In this document: positions 45,019-54,085 of the stretch, piece after piece
Position numbering within the stretch: position 1 is the first letter of the stretch
Layout: each line of letters begins with the position of its first letter
Source of the DNA: Saccharomonospora cyanea NA-134
GTDB lineage: Bacteria; Actinomycetota; Actinomycetes; Mycobacteriales; Pseudonocardiaceae
Length of the DNA stretch: 64,000 nt
Direction: 5' to 3'
Assembly: GCF_000244975.1 (NCBI RefSeq)
Contig: NZ_CM001440.1
Span: 2,216,325-2,280,324, forward strand
The notes under the pieces: model-generated
Told to the model about the DNA's origin: nothing
The model's input: only the letters and a program-made list of their open reading frames with translations
Database searches by the model: none
Translations under genes and position numbers: made by a program

Positions 45019-46785
45019 TCAGCCCACCGGCAGCGCGGTGGCACCGGCCGACTTCTTGCGTGGCCCGTCACCGAGCCGGTTGGACAGGACGAGCACGGCC
45101 AGGATCAACACGATCTGCAACGTGCCGTAGGCGGCGGCGCTGCCGAACTCGGAGGAGTAGATCCGGTTGTAGATCTCCACCGACATCGGCGGGAACCCCG
45201 GCGGGTAGACGACCACCGACGCGACGTACTCTCCCACGCCGTCCACGAAGGCCAGCAGCGCTCCGGCGAGCACACCGCGCACCACCAGCGGGAGGGTCAC
45301 GGTGCGCAGCACGCGCAGCGGCCCGGCCCCCAGGTTGCGGGCGGCCTCCTCCAGCGACGGATCCATCTGGTCCAGCGAGGCGCTCGTCGAGCGGAACACC
45401 AGGGGCACGAACCGGACGAAGTAGGCGACCGGCAGAATCCACAGGGTTCCCACGAGGGTCAGACCGAGGTTGCCCGCGTTCGGCTCGTTGAACGCGGTCA
45501 CGAGGTTCACACCGATCACCGTGCCCGGCAACGCCCACGGGAGCATGATCATCACGTCGAGGACGGACCGGCCGGGCAGCTTCCACCGGGCCACCACCCA
45601 CGCCGTCGCCGCACCGACGAGGATCGCCGCCGCCGTCGCCAGCAGGCTCATCTGCAGGCTCACCGAGATGGGCAGGAGGCTCTGCGGATCGGTGAAGATC
45701 CGTACGTAGTTGTCGAGCGTGTACTCGCTGGGCAGCACCTGGGTCGTCCACGAGCTGTCGACCGAGAAGGACACGAGCACGATCACCAGTACCGGCGCCA
45801 TCAGCAGCATGGTGAGCAGCAGGCTCCCGACACCCGCCGCCGTCTTGCCCAGTACGGAACCGGGGGAGCGGCGCGGACTCGGGTGGCCCTTCGACAGGCT
45901 GCGGTGCACCCGGCGACCCTGGTACCAGCGCATCCCCACCAGGAACGCGATGGACACCACCGTCAACGCCGTCGCCTGGGTGGCCGCCAGCGCCTGGTTG
46001 CCGGAGGTGCGGGCCGAGACGATCTCCATCGTCAGGGTCTGCACGTTGTACAGCTGCGGGGCCGTGAACGACGCCATCGACATCATGAACGTCAACAGCG
46101 CGCCGGAGACCAGCGCGGGGGTGAGCATCGGCAGCAGGACCGTGCGCCACACCCTGGCCCGGCTCGCCCCGAGGTTCGTGGCCGCCTCCTCCAGCGAGCC
46201 GTCCAGCCCGGCCAGCGCCGCGGACACCGACAGGTAGAAGTACGGGTACATGGTGAAGGCGTGCACGAGGATCACCCCGGCCACGCCCCCCACCGAGGTG
46301 GTCGACGGCGAGATACCGAAGAGCTCGCTCAGCGACCGGGGCACGATTCCGGTCTCGCTGTACAGCAGCACGAAGGAGACCGCGCCGATCAGCGGCGGCA
46401 GCGCCATCGGCAGGACCGCGAACACCGACAGCAGTCGTCGCCCCGGGAAGTCGAACCGGTGCATCAACACGGCCAGCAGCGTGCCGATGACACCGCAGCA
46501 CACCACCGAGGCCAGCGACGTGACCACCGACAGCAGCAGCGCCCGGCCGGAGGCGCCGCCGAACAGGCTCCCGTAGTTCGCCGCGAAGCCCTCGCCTCCC
46601 GCCGAGGTCCCCGCGGTGGTCGCCATCGGGATGACCACCAGGAACAGCAGGACGGCGACGACCGGGAGCGCGAGCACGTAGACGAACCGGTCGCCTTCGG
46701 GCGCGAACAGTCTCCGCCGCCTGGGCGGGGCAGGCGGCGGAGCGTCCTGGGCGCTGGTGGGTCGTGTGGTGGCCGGAGCGCTCAT
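45019..46785 (-). CDS. ABC transporter permease, fused two-domain (FbpB-type)
   Basis: 588 residues with two binding-protein-dependent transport domains in one chain, each with about six helices. EAA-type loops: EEAATNLGASRARVWRTVLLP near residue 200 and EEAARNLGAGPLRVLRTVTLP near 480. Fused permeases of this type occur in ferric iron, 2-aminoethylphosphonate and some polyamine/opine systems. ATG 46785 overlaps the ATPase stop. Confidence 0.9.
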   Translation of the reverse strand: MSAPATTRPTSAQDAPPPAPPRRRRLFAPEGDRFVYVLALPVVAVLLFLVVIPMATTAGTSAGGEGFAANYGSLFGGASGRALLLSVVTSLASVVCCGVIGTLLAVLMHRFDFPGRRLLSVFAVLPMALPPLIGAVSFVLLYSETGIVPRSLSELFGISPSTTSVGGVAGVILVHAFTMYPYFYLSVSAALAGLDGSLEEAATNLGASRARVWRTVLLPMLTPALVSGALLTFMMSMASFTAPQLYNVQTLTMEIVSARTSGNQALAATQATALTVVSIAFLVGMRWYQGRRVHRSLSKGHPSPRRSPGSVLGKTAAGVGSLLLTMLLMAPVLVIVLVSFSVDSSWTTQVLPSEYTLDNYVRIFTDPQSLLPISVSLQMSLLATAAAILVGAATAWVVARWKLPGRSVLDVMIMLPWALPGTVIGVNLVTAFNEPNAGNLGLTLVGTLWILPVAYFVRFVPLVFRSTSASLDQMDPSLEEAARNLGAGPLRVLRTVTLPLVVRGVLAGALLAFVDGVGEYVASVVVYPPGFPPMSVEIYNRIYSSEFGSAAAYGTLQIVLILAVLVLSNRLGDGPRKKSAGATALPVG

Positions 46786-47846
46786 GGCCGCACCACCCAG
46801 GCGCGCCCGGGTTCCACCCGCACGCCCACCCTGTCCCCGGGCCGCGGCAGGTCGGCTCGGTCGGCCACGGTGACCGCCAGTTCGAGTTCACCGGCGAGCA
46901 GGTCGAACTGGCAGCTCGAACCGGTGAACTCGATGCCCCGCACGACGGCGTCGAAGATCCCGTCACCGGGCTCGGCGAATGTGAGATGCTCCGGCCGGAC
47001 CGACACGGCGACCGACTCGCCCGTGTCGACCCCGAGGTCCTCGGGATGCCCGGCCAGCACCGTCGCTCCGCTGTCCAGCTTCACCGCCGCCCGCTCGCCC
47101 TCCCGGCCGACGACCTCACCGGGCAGCACGTTGCTGCGTCCGATGAAACGGGCCACGAACGCCGACGCCGGCTGGTGGTAGACCTGGCGAGGCGTACCGA
47201 TCTGGTGGAGCTTCCCCGCGTCGAACACGGCGATGCGGTCACTCATCGCCATCGCCTCACCCTGGTCGTGGGTGACGTAGACGCTGGTGATACCCGCGTT
47301 CTTCTGGGCTCGACGGATCTCCGTGCGCATCTCCTCGCGCAGCTTGGCGTCCAGGTTGGACAGCGGCTCGTCGAGCAGCAGCACGGCGGGCTCGATCACG
47401 AGCGCGCGAGCCAGCGCCACCCGCTGTTGTTGACCGCCCGAGAGCTGGTCGATCCGGCGCTCGGCGTAGCCGCCGAGCCCGACCGACTCCAGGGCGGAGG
47501 CGACCCGCCGACGGCGCTCCTCCTTGGCCACCTTCCGTGACACCAGCCCGTACGCGACGTTCTGGGCGACGTCGTAGTGCGGGAACAGGGCGTAGTTCTG
47601 GAACACCATGCCGGTGCCGCGCTTGTTCGGCGGGACGGCCGTCATGTCACGGCCGTCGAACAGGATGCGACCGCTGGTGGGCGACACGAATCCGGCGATC
47701 ATGCGAAGCGTCGTCGACTTTCCGCACCCGGACGGGCCGAGCAGGGTGAAGAACTCACCGGCGGAGATGGTGACGTCGACATCGTGCACCACCGGCGCCG
47801 CAGAGCCGTAGCTCTTGCTGATTCGGTCGAGGCGAACGGGGATCAT
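46782..47846 (-). CDS. ABC transporter ATP-binding protein (PotA/FbpC type)
   Basis: 354 residues. Walker A GPSGCGKST, Q-loop VFQNYALFPHYDV, signature LSGGQQQR, Walker B VLLLDEPLSNLD and H-loop VTHDQGEAM, followed by a C-terminal TOBE domain (about 280-354). ATG 47846 is preferred to the GTG 6 codons upstream because GGAGGA falls between them. It energises the fused permease encoded next. Confidence 0.93.
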   Translation of the reverse strand: MIPVRLDRISKSYGSAAPVVHDVDVTISAGEFFTLLGPSGCGKSTTLRMIAGFVSPTSGRILFDGRDMTAVPPNKRGTGMVFQNYALFPHYDVAQNVAYGLVSRKVAKEERRRRVASALESVGLGGYAERRIDQLSGGQQQRVALARALVIEPAVLLLDEPLSNLDAKLREEMRTEIRRAQKNAGITSVYVTHDQGEAMAMSDRIAVFDAGKLHQIGTPRQVYHQPASAFVARFIGRSNVLPGEVVGREGERAAVKLDSGATVLAGHPEDLGVDTGESVAVSVRPEHLTFAEPGDGIFDAVVRGIEFTGSSCQFDLLAGELELAVTVADRADLPRPGDRVGVRVEPGRAWVVRP

Positions 47847-47880
47847 GGGCTGGGTTTCCTCCACACGGGCACCGGTGTGG

Positions 47881-48903
47881 TCACTGCTCGTTCTTGATGT
47901 TCTCGCTCCAGTAGGAGATCCATTCCTTCTCCTTGGCAGCGACCAGGTCCCAGTCCACCGGCATCTCGGTCAGTTTCAGCGGGGCGAGCCAGCTCGGCTC
48001 CTGCTCGAGCTCGACGGTGGGAATCTGGTAGTACTCCTCGGCGAGTTGTTTCTGGGTGTCCTGCTGGAGCAGGAACTTCAAAAACGCGTCCGCGGCCTCG
48101 CCGTTCGGGCCGCCCTTGACCTTGGCGACCCCGTCGACCAGCTGCGGGACCCCGGAGGCCGCCGAGACCGGCTTGAACGGTGCGTCGTGCTTCTGCTGCT
48201 GGAGCAGTACGTCCTGCAGGTTCCACACGCTCACGGGCGCTTCCTCGCGCTGGATCCGCAGGTACAGGTCGGTCGGGTTGGCGGCGTAGACCTTGGTGTT
48301 GGCGTCGAGCTTGCGCAGCCAGTCGTAGCCGGCCTCGGTGTCGTCGGCCCGCGCGATCATCGCCGAGTAGATGCTGCGCATGGTGCCGGAGGCGGCCACG
48401 TCGCGAATGATGATCTTGTCCTTGAACTGGGGTTCGACCAGATCGTCCCAGTCCTTCGGCGCTTCCTCGGGGCTGAGCATGTTCTCGTTGTAGAAGATCA
48501 CCTCGGCGAGCACCATCTCGCCCAGCCAGCGGCCTTCCGCGTCACGGTAGCGCTCGGGGACGGTCTCGCGGACATCCTGGGGCGCGGGCGCGAGCAGGTC
48601 CTGCTCCGCGGCGAGGGTGAACTGCTGCTGGGTGCCGCCCCACCAGATGTCGGCCTGCGGACGGCCCTTCTCGGCCGAGACGCGTTCGAACGCCTCCTGC
48701 GCGCCGAGGGTCAGCAGACGGACCTTGCCCTCGTACTCGGGGTGCGCGGCCTCGAAGTCCCGCACCACCTTCTCGGCGAGACCCTTGTCCCGGGCCGTGT
48801 AGATCGTCAGTCCGCCGCCGTCTCCGGCGGACTGGAGTCCGCAGCCGGCGGTGAGTCCGGCGAGTAGCAGCACGCCGGACAGGAGGGTCAGGATTCTGCG
48901 CAT
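47881..48903 (-). CDS. ABC transporter solute-binding lipoprotein
   Basis: 340 residues with lipobox LTAGC (C21). Family 1 solute-binding fold close to the FbpA/IdiA and aminoethylphosphonate-binding group: LTIYTARDKGLAEKVVRDFE, ADIWWGGTQQQF and WDDLVEPQFKDKI are typical landmarks. ATG directly follows the regulator's TAG, so regulator and transporter are cotranscribed. The ligand cannot be read from sequence; context suggests a sugar or amino conjugate rather than iron, but a metal chelate is possible. Confidence 0.85.
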   Translation of the reverse strand: MRRILTLLSGVLLLAGLTAGCGLQSAGDGGGLTIYTARDKGLAEKVVRDFEAAHPEYEGKVRLLTLGAQEAFERVSAEKGRPQADIWWGGTQQQFTLAAEQDLLAPAPQDVRETVPERYRDAEGRWLGEMVLAEVIFYNENMLSPEEAPKDWDDLVEPQFKDKIIIRDVAASGTMRSIYSAMIARADDTEAGYDWLRKLDANTKVYAANPTDLYLRIQREEAPVSVWNLQDVLLQQQKHDAPFKPVSAASGVPQLVDGVAKVKGGPNGEAADAFLKFLLQQDTQKQLAEEYYQIPTVELEQEPSWLAPLKLTEMPVDWDLVAAKEKEWISYWSENIKNEQ

Positions 48904-50076
48904 CTAGCTGCCCTTTCGTGGCAATGGCTGCGCGGGGTTCGCAGCGTGGGACAACAGGGAAGGTGAGACGGCCCCGACATTCAGGGCCTGGGGTCCGAGT
49001 TCGGCGTAGACGACCTCGGGAGCGGAGGGTGCCGCCGCCCGGACGAGGTCGCGAAGTTCGGTGAGCCCGGCATCGCCGAGCCGGGGTGCGGCTCCGGCGA
49101 GAACCACGCGGGCCGGGTTGGTCACGCACGAGCAGACGACGACGGCGAAGGCCCATGCCTCGATGACCTGGCGACGCAGTGAGGCCACGGCGGGCTCCGC
49201 GACACGCGCCGCCAGCGCGGCGACCGGGTCCCGGCTCTCGTGACCGTCCAGCTCGGACAGCGCGGCACCGATTCCCGGAACACTCCACCGCTGTTCGAAG
49301 GGACCGCGGTCACCGGTGTGCGGGCCGGGAGGAACGCTCGTGGGCAGGAAACCGATCTCGCCTGCGAAGCCTGCCGCTCCCCGGCACAGCGACCCGTCGC
49401 TGACCACGGCGGCGCCGATCCCGTAGCCGACGTAGACGAGCACGAGGTCGTCCACATCGGTCGCCGCGCCGCGCTCCCGTTCCCCGAGGGCGACGAGGTT
49501 CACGTCGTTCTCGATCTGCACCGGCAGGCCCAGCCGGTCGGACAGCATCGCGGCCAGCGAGTCCTCCCCGAGGGCGCGCAGGACGGGGGAGAGGGTGACC
49601 GCTCCCTTCTCGGTGGCGACACCGGGGAGGGAGAACACCACGCGGCTGGGCCGGGGCTGCGGGTTCGCGTCGAGCGCCTCGGCGACGACGGCGACCAGAT
49701 CGCCGAGGGGTTCGGCCGGGTCCACACGGCGGCTGTGGCCGCTGAGCAGCTCCCCGGAGAGGTCGACGACGGCCGCGTTGGCCTGCTCGCCTTCGAGGGA
49801 GAGCGCGACCAGCGACTCGGCGGACGGGTTGAACCGCAGCAGGTGGGGGCGTCGTCCACCCGACGAACCCGCGGTGCCGACCTGAACGATGTGGCCGGTG
49901 GCCATGAGGTCCCGAACGATCACCGTGAGCGAGGACGGCCGGTAGCCGGTCAGCTCGGCCAGTTCCGTCCGGGAAACGGGACCGTGTTCCCGAAGCGCTG
50001 CCAGCACGGCGCCCGTGCGGATGCGGCGCAGCGCTTCCTGCCCGGTCGGCGCCGACCGTTCGGCTGGATGAGACAT
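48904..50076 (-). CDS. ROK-family transcriptional regulator (NagC/XylR-like)
   Basis: 390 residues. N-terminal winged helix at about 15-75 (GPVSRTELAELTGYRPSSLTVIVRDL), then a ROK domain (ENDVNLVALGERERGAATDVDDLVLVYVGYGIGAAVV, GFAGEIGFLP). The ATP-site DxGxT is replaced by SLEGEQ, and the usual zinc-binding cysteine cluster after the GHI/GEI motif is absent, so it is a degenerate sugar-kinase fold serving as sensor. It heads the eight-gene operon and should be its repressor. No Shine-Dalgarno precedes ATG 50076. Confidence 0.88.
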   Translation of the reverse strand: MSHPAERSAPTGQEALRRIRTGAVLAALREHGPVSRTELAELTGYRPSSLTVIVRDLMATGHIVQVGTAGSSGGRRPHLLRFNPSAESLVALSLEGEQANAAVVDLSGELLSGHSRRVDPAEPLGDLVAVVAEALDANPQPRPSRVVFSLPGVATEKGAVTLSPVLRALGEDSLAAMLSDRLGLPVQIENDVNLVALGERERGAATDVDDLVLVYVGYGIGAAVVSDGSLCRGAAGFAGEIGFLPTSVPPGPHTGDRGPFEQRWSVPGIGAALSELDGHESRDPVAALAARVAEPAVASLRRQVIEAWAFAVVVCSCVTNPARVVLAGAAPRLGDAGLTELRDLVRAAAPSAPEVVYAELGPQALNVGAVSPSLLSHAANPAQPLPRKGS

Positions 50077-50083
50077 GGCGAAC

Positions 50084-50089
50084 TTTATA
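50084..50089 (-). promoter_or_regulatory. Candidate -10 box of a leaderless promoter for the ROK operon
   Basis: Reading the minus strand, TATAAA ends 7 bases before the ROK ATG, so transcription would begin at or near the start codon; this agrees with the missing ribosome binding site. AACTT and AAGTT arms at 50081-50107 flank it as a possible autoregulatory operator. Confidence 0.45.
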
Positions 50090-50237
50090 CGGCATCCGAA
50101 GTAAGTTTGGGAAGATCGTTTTACGTAGTCGTCCGGACACACGGAGCGATCCTCCCGGCAGCGGCGAGCGGTGTCCGCTCACGTGTCGGCGTGCTCCACT
50201 CCGGACTCGCGGACGCCCCTCGCCGACTCGGGAACGG

Positions 50238-51050
50238 TCACATGGGGGCGGCGACGAGGCCGGGAGCGACGAACAACGCGACACCCGCGCCGAGAAGGCC
50301 CGCTCCCACGAGGTGACTGGTCAGGTCGGGGCGGGGCAGCACCTTCTCGATCGTGATCACCGCCGCGATGACGGCCATCCACACCAGGCTCATCACGCCC
50401 GCCGCGAGCAGGACGGCCATCAACCCCCAGCAACAACCGACGCAGTAACCACCGTGGCGCGCACCGACCGCGAGCGCTCCCCCGGGGCCGCGCGCCGCCT
50501 GTGGACCGTGCCGCATGACCAGAGCCAGCGGCGAGCGGCAACGCACCAGGCACCACCGTTTCAGCGGGGTGAACTGATAGCAGCCCGCGGCGAGCAGAAC
50601 GACCGCTCCGGCTCTCACCGAGGTCGTGCTCCCGGCCTGCACCACGGCGTCGAAGCCGCGCACGACCGCGTACGCGACCACCCCGGCGGCACTCCACACC
50701 ACGAGGTACCCGACCGTCAACCCGGCCACCATGACGCGCGTGCGCGACCCCGCGGACACCAGCCTCCTGATCCCGACCGTGAACGGGGTGACGGCGGGCA
50801 GCATCATGGCCGCCATCATCACCACCCAGGTCAGCACGAAGAGGCCCAGGCCGACGGACATCGAGGCCATGCCCGGCTCCATCGGCGAAGATCCGGAGAG
50901 GATGCCCAGCCGCATGTCCGGCATCGCCAGCACGCTGGTGAGCACCCACGCCGTCGCGGCGAGAGCGAGCAGGAGCGCGGCGAGCAGCAACTCGACCCGG
51001 GTCCACGCGCGGACCGAAGGGATGCCACGCCCGAGTGCCTGCCGGGTCAT
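50238..51050 (-). CDS. DUF2182 (COG5486) integral membrane protein
   Basis: 270 residues, about seven helices. Family landmarks: VVMMAAMMLPAVTPF, AAGCYQFTPLKRWCLVRC (Cys at about 158, 166 and 170) and YCVGCCWGLMAVL, a cysteine cluster consistent with the predicted metal-binding annotation of the family. The start is 3 bp from the stop of the DUF1326 gene, so the two are coupled. Function unknown. Confidence 0.85.
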   Translation of the reverse strand: MTRQALGRGIPSVRAWTRVELLLAALLLALAATAWVLTSVLAMPDMRLGILSGSSPMEPGMASMSVGLGLFVLTWVVMMAAMMLPAVTPFTVGIRRLVSAGSRTRVMVAGLTVGYLVVWSAAGVVAYAVVRGFDAVVQAGSTTSVRAGAVVLLAAGCYQFTPLKRWCLVRCRSPLALVMRHGPQAARGPGGALAVGARHGGYCVGCCWGLMAVLLAAGVMSLVWMAVIAAVITIEKVLPRPDLTSHLVGAGLLGAGVALFVAPGLVAAPM

Positions 51051-51052
51051 GC

Positions 51053-51706
51053 TCAGTCGGGCCCCGACCAGTCGAACGGAATGAGCTTGCTGGAGTTGCC
51101 GGAGCGATCCCGCTGGTAGCCGTAGGCGTCGGCGCGGTCGACGACCGCCTTGCCCCACGTGGCGGGTGGCTGGCCGGGACCGACCTCGGCGCCGGGCAGG
51201 TTGTGCACCTGCACCCGTGCGTCGGGGGACGAGGTCGGGCCGGTCAGCGCCTCGGCCCGTGCCTCCGCCCTGCCGGGCACCCGCACCCCCCAGGTGGCGA
51301 GGTCGTCGGCGATCGACACCTCGATCGGAGCGAACTCCATTCCGCGCATCTCCGCGTTCAACATGGACGAGAACCGCGCGGGCCAGCCACCCGCCTGACC
51401 ACCGAACACGGTCTGCAACGCCGCGCGCTGCTCCTCGTCGGCGCGTTCGTCGAAGAAGACCACCGCGTAGGCGTCGGTGTGCTCACCGCTCCAGACGTTG
51501 CCCGTGAACGACCCGAGCATGGCCACGTTGAGCCCGTCCAGCCGCGTGTCGCCGTACTGACCGCGACGGATGTGCCAGAGGAGCACCCCGTCGCAGTCGC
51601 CGTAGGTGGGGGACTGGGCGAAGGAGCAGGGGCAGGGGATCGAGCACTTGCAGACGTCGAACCACACGCCTTCGAGACGCCACTTCGACACCGCGGACGA
51701 ATCCAT
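51053..51706 (-). CDS. DUF1326 (COG5588) cysteine-motif protein
   Basis: 217 residues. The N-terminal VCKCSIPCPCSF motif (four Cys spaced C-x-C-x4-C-x-C) is the hallmark of DUF1326 and looks like a metal or redox site; the rest is mixed alpha/beta. GGGAGG precedes ATG 51706. DUF1326 and DUF2182 genes are frequent neighbours in other bacteria, so they probably act together. Confidence 0.85.
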   Translation of the reverse strand: MDSSAVSKWRLEGVWFDVCKCSIPCPCSFAQSPTYGDCDGVLLWHIRRGQYGDTRLDGLNVAMLGSFTGNVWSGEHTDAYAVVFFDERADEEQRAALQTVFGGQAGGWPARFSSMLNAEMRGMEFAPIEVSIADDLATWGVRVPGRAEARAEALTGPTSSPDARVQVHNLPGAEVGPGQPPATWGKAVVDRADAYGYQRDRSGNSSKLIPFDWSGPD

Positions 51707-51833
51707 GGTCGCCTCCCGAATGTGTCGGGTCGTCGGCGGATCCCACGCTACGCCTCGCCGGGATTCCACCCCACCCGGTGCCGCCGTGGGGCGCGAACAG
51801 TGCGCAAACTGCGTAGGCACGCCACGGGCACGC

Positions 51834-52799
51834 TCACGGCTGGTCACCGTTCGAGGCGGGCCCGCGCCGTCGGACGGCCTGCTGGTAGAGCCTTCCCGCC
51901 CGGTAGGACGAGCGCACGAGAGGGCCCGACATGACGCCGGAGAAGCCGAGGGCCTCGGCTTCCTCCCGCAGCTCGACGAACTCCTCCGGCTTCGCCCAGC
52001 GCTGCACCGGGTGGTGGCGTACCGAGGGGCGCAGGTACTGGGTGATGGTGATCAGTTCGCACCCCGCGGAACGGAGGCGCCGCAGCGCCTCGCTGAGTTC
52101 GGCGCGGGTCTCGCCGAGACCCAACATCAGGTTCGACTTGGTGACCAGCCCGGCTTCCCGGGCCCGCGTGAGCACGTCGAGCGACCGCTCGTAGCGGAAG
52201 CCCGGCCGGATGCGCCGGAACACGCGGGGCACGGTCTCGACGTTGTGGGCGAACACCTCGGGGCGGGCCGAGAACACCTCGGCCAGCGCACCGGGAGCGG
52301 CCTCGAAGTCCGGAGCGAGCAGCTCCACTCCGGTCTGCCCGGCGGCGCGGCCCGCGGTGACCGCGTGGATGCGGCGCACGGTCTCGGCGTAGAGCCAGGC
52401 ACCGCCGTCGGGGAGGTCGTCGCGGGCCACGCCGGTGACCGTCGCGTAGTTCAGGTCCATCGCCAGCACGGATTCCGCCACACGGCGCGGCTCGTCGCGG
52501 TCGAGCGGCTCGGGCTTCCCGGTGTCGATGAGGCAGAAGTCGCAGCGGCGCGTGCACCGGTCACCGCCCACGAGGAACGTGGCCTCCCGGTCCTCCCAGC
52601 ACTCGAAGATGTTGGGGCACCCGGCTTCCTCGCAGACGGTGTGCAGCCCTTCCCGGCGCACCAGCTCGCGGAGGGCGACGTACTCGGGCCCGGTCCGCAC
52701 GCGAGTCTTGATCCACTCGGGTTTGCGTTCGATGGGAGTCCGGCTGTTGCGCACCTCCAACCGGAGCGGCTTGCGTTCGCCTGGTGCGATGGTGGACAT
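51834..52799 (-). CDS. lipA: Lipoyl synthase
   Basis: 321 residues; radical-SAM enzyme inserting two sulfurs into protein-bound octanoyl groups. Auxiliary cluster motif [12 protein letters not shown], radical-SAM motif CTRRCDFC and the C-terminal RSSYRAG (SSYxA) motif are all intact. It follows the E2 gene by 33 bp and is the last gene of the dehydrogenase operon, so it can lipoylate this complex directly. No lipB or lplA is adjacent. Confidence 0.95.
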   Translation of the reverse strand: MSTIAPGERKPLRLEVRNSRTPIERKPEWIKTRVRTGPEYVALRELVRREGLHTVCEEAGCPNIFECWEDREATFLVGGDRCTRRCDFCLIDTGKPEPLDRDEPRRVAESVLAMDLNYATVTGVARDDLPDGGAWLYAETVRRIHAVTAGRAAGQTGVELLAPDFEAAPGALAEVFSARPEVFAHNVETVPRVFRRIRPGFRYERSLDVLTRAREAGLVTKSNLMLGLGETRAELSEALRRLRSAGCELITITQYLRPSVRHHPVQRWAKPEEFVELREEAEALGFSGVMSGPLVRSSYRAGRLYQQAVRRRGPASNGDQP

Positions 52800-52832
52800 C
52801 GGTGTCTCACTCCTGTCGTCGGTGGTGTCCGG

Positions 52833-54062
52833 TCAGGCCACGATGCGCAGCGGCTGTTCGAGCAGGGCGGTCAGCTGCCGCAGGAACCTCGCTCCGGTGG
52901 CGCCGTCGACCGCCCGGTGGTCGGCGGACAGGGTCACGCGCAGGATCGAGCGCGCGACGACCTCGCCGTCGACCAGGCGCAGTTCCTCCGAGGCGGCGCC
53001 CACGGCGAGGATGGCGGCTTCCGGCGGGTTGATCACCGCGGCGAACTGCTCGATGCCGTACATACCGAGGTTGGAGATGGTGAACGTGCCGCCCGACATC
53101 TCGTCGGCGCGGAGCCGGCCCTCCCTGGCACGGCTCGCCTTCTCCCGCGTCTCGGCGGCGATCTCGGACACGCTCTTGCGGTCGGCGTCGCGGACCACGG
53201 GGACGACCAGCCCGTCCGGCACGGCCACGGCCACCCCGAGGTGCACGCCACGATGCCGTAGCAGTGTGTCCCCGGCGAACGAGACGTTGACGGACGGGTC
53301 GGCGCGCAGCGTGACCGCGACGGCCCGCACGATGAGGTCGTTGAGGCTGACCTTCGGGCCGTCCGCGGCCCGCAGCGTGTCGTTCAGCGTGGTGCGGAAG
53401 GTCAGCAGGTCGGTGACGTCGATGGCGGTGGTGAGGTAGAAGTGCGGGGCCTGCTGCTTGCTCTCGGTGAGCCGCCGGGCGGCCACGCGCCGCACGGTGG
53501 TCAGCGGTATCTCGTCGGCGTCCGTTGTGGACACCGCATCGGCCGGCGAGGTGGCCGCCGGGGCAGGTCGGGCGGGTGCGGGTGATGTGGTGACGGCAGC
53601 TTCGACGTCCTTGCGGATGATCCGGCCGCCGGGGCCGCTCCCCTCGACGGTGTTCAGGTCGATCCCGTGCTCACGGGCGATCTTGCGGGCGAGGGGGGAG
53701 GACTTCGGCCGGGGGGACGAGGCTCCGGGGGCATTCGGTGCGCCGGGAGCGGGCCGGAGGGACGCGGGTGTGGTGTCCCGAGCCGGTGCGGACACGGGCA
53801 CCGGCTCGGTTTCGGGGGCCGTGCCGCTGCCGTCCCCGACCACCGCGATGGGGGTGCCGATGGGGGCGCGGTCGCCCTCGGCGACGAGGACGCGTTCGAG
53901 CACGCCGTCGTCGTAGGCCTCCAACTCCATGAGGGCCTTGTCCGTCTCGATCTCGGCGACGACGTCGCCACGGCGGAGCTCGTCACCCACCTGCTTGCGC
54001 CAGGTGACGATGACGCCCTCCTCCATCGTGTCGGAGAGCCTGGGCATGGTGATCTCGGGCAT
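52833..54062 (-). CDS. Dihydrolipoamide acyltransferase (E2) of a 2-oxoacid/acetoin dehydrogenase
   Basis: 409 residues. One lipoyl domain (1-75) with K42 in EIETDKALME; an Ala/Pro-rich linker; a peripheral-subunit-binding domain at about 115-150 (SPLARKIAREHGIDL...GRIIRKDV); then the catalytic domain ending in SADHRAVDGA with catalytic H382. One lipoyl domain and this length are typical for small E2 proteins of the AcoC/PdhC type. ATG 54062. Confidence 0.92.
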   Translation of the reverse strand: MPEITMPRLSDTMEEGVIVTWRKQVGDELRRGDVVAEIETDKALMELEAYDDGVLERVLVAEGDRAPIGTPIAVVGDGSGTAPETEPVPVSAPARDTTPASLRPAPGAPNAPGASSPRPKSSPLARKIAREHGIDLNTVEGSGPGGRIIRKDVEAAVTTSPAPARPAPAATSPADAVSTTDADEIPLTTVRRVAARRLTESKQQAPHFYLTTAIDVTDLLTFRTTLNDTLRAADGPKVSLNDLIVRAVAVTLRADPSVNVSFAGDTLLRHRGVHLGVAVAVPDGLVVPVVRDADRKSVSEIAAETREKASRAREGRLRADEMSGGTFTISNLGMYGIEQFAAVINPPEAAILAVGAASEELRLVDGEVVARSILRVTLSADHRAVDGATGARFLRQLTALLEQPLRIVA

Positions 54063-54085
54063 GTGTCGTCCTCACGGATGTCGGG

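Noticed and set aside
50185-50227. GTCGGCG/CGCCGAC inverted repeat after the DUF2182 gene
   Set aside because: A 7-bp stem with a 29-base loop is too weak to call a terminator.
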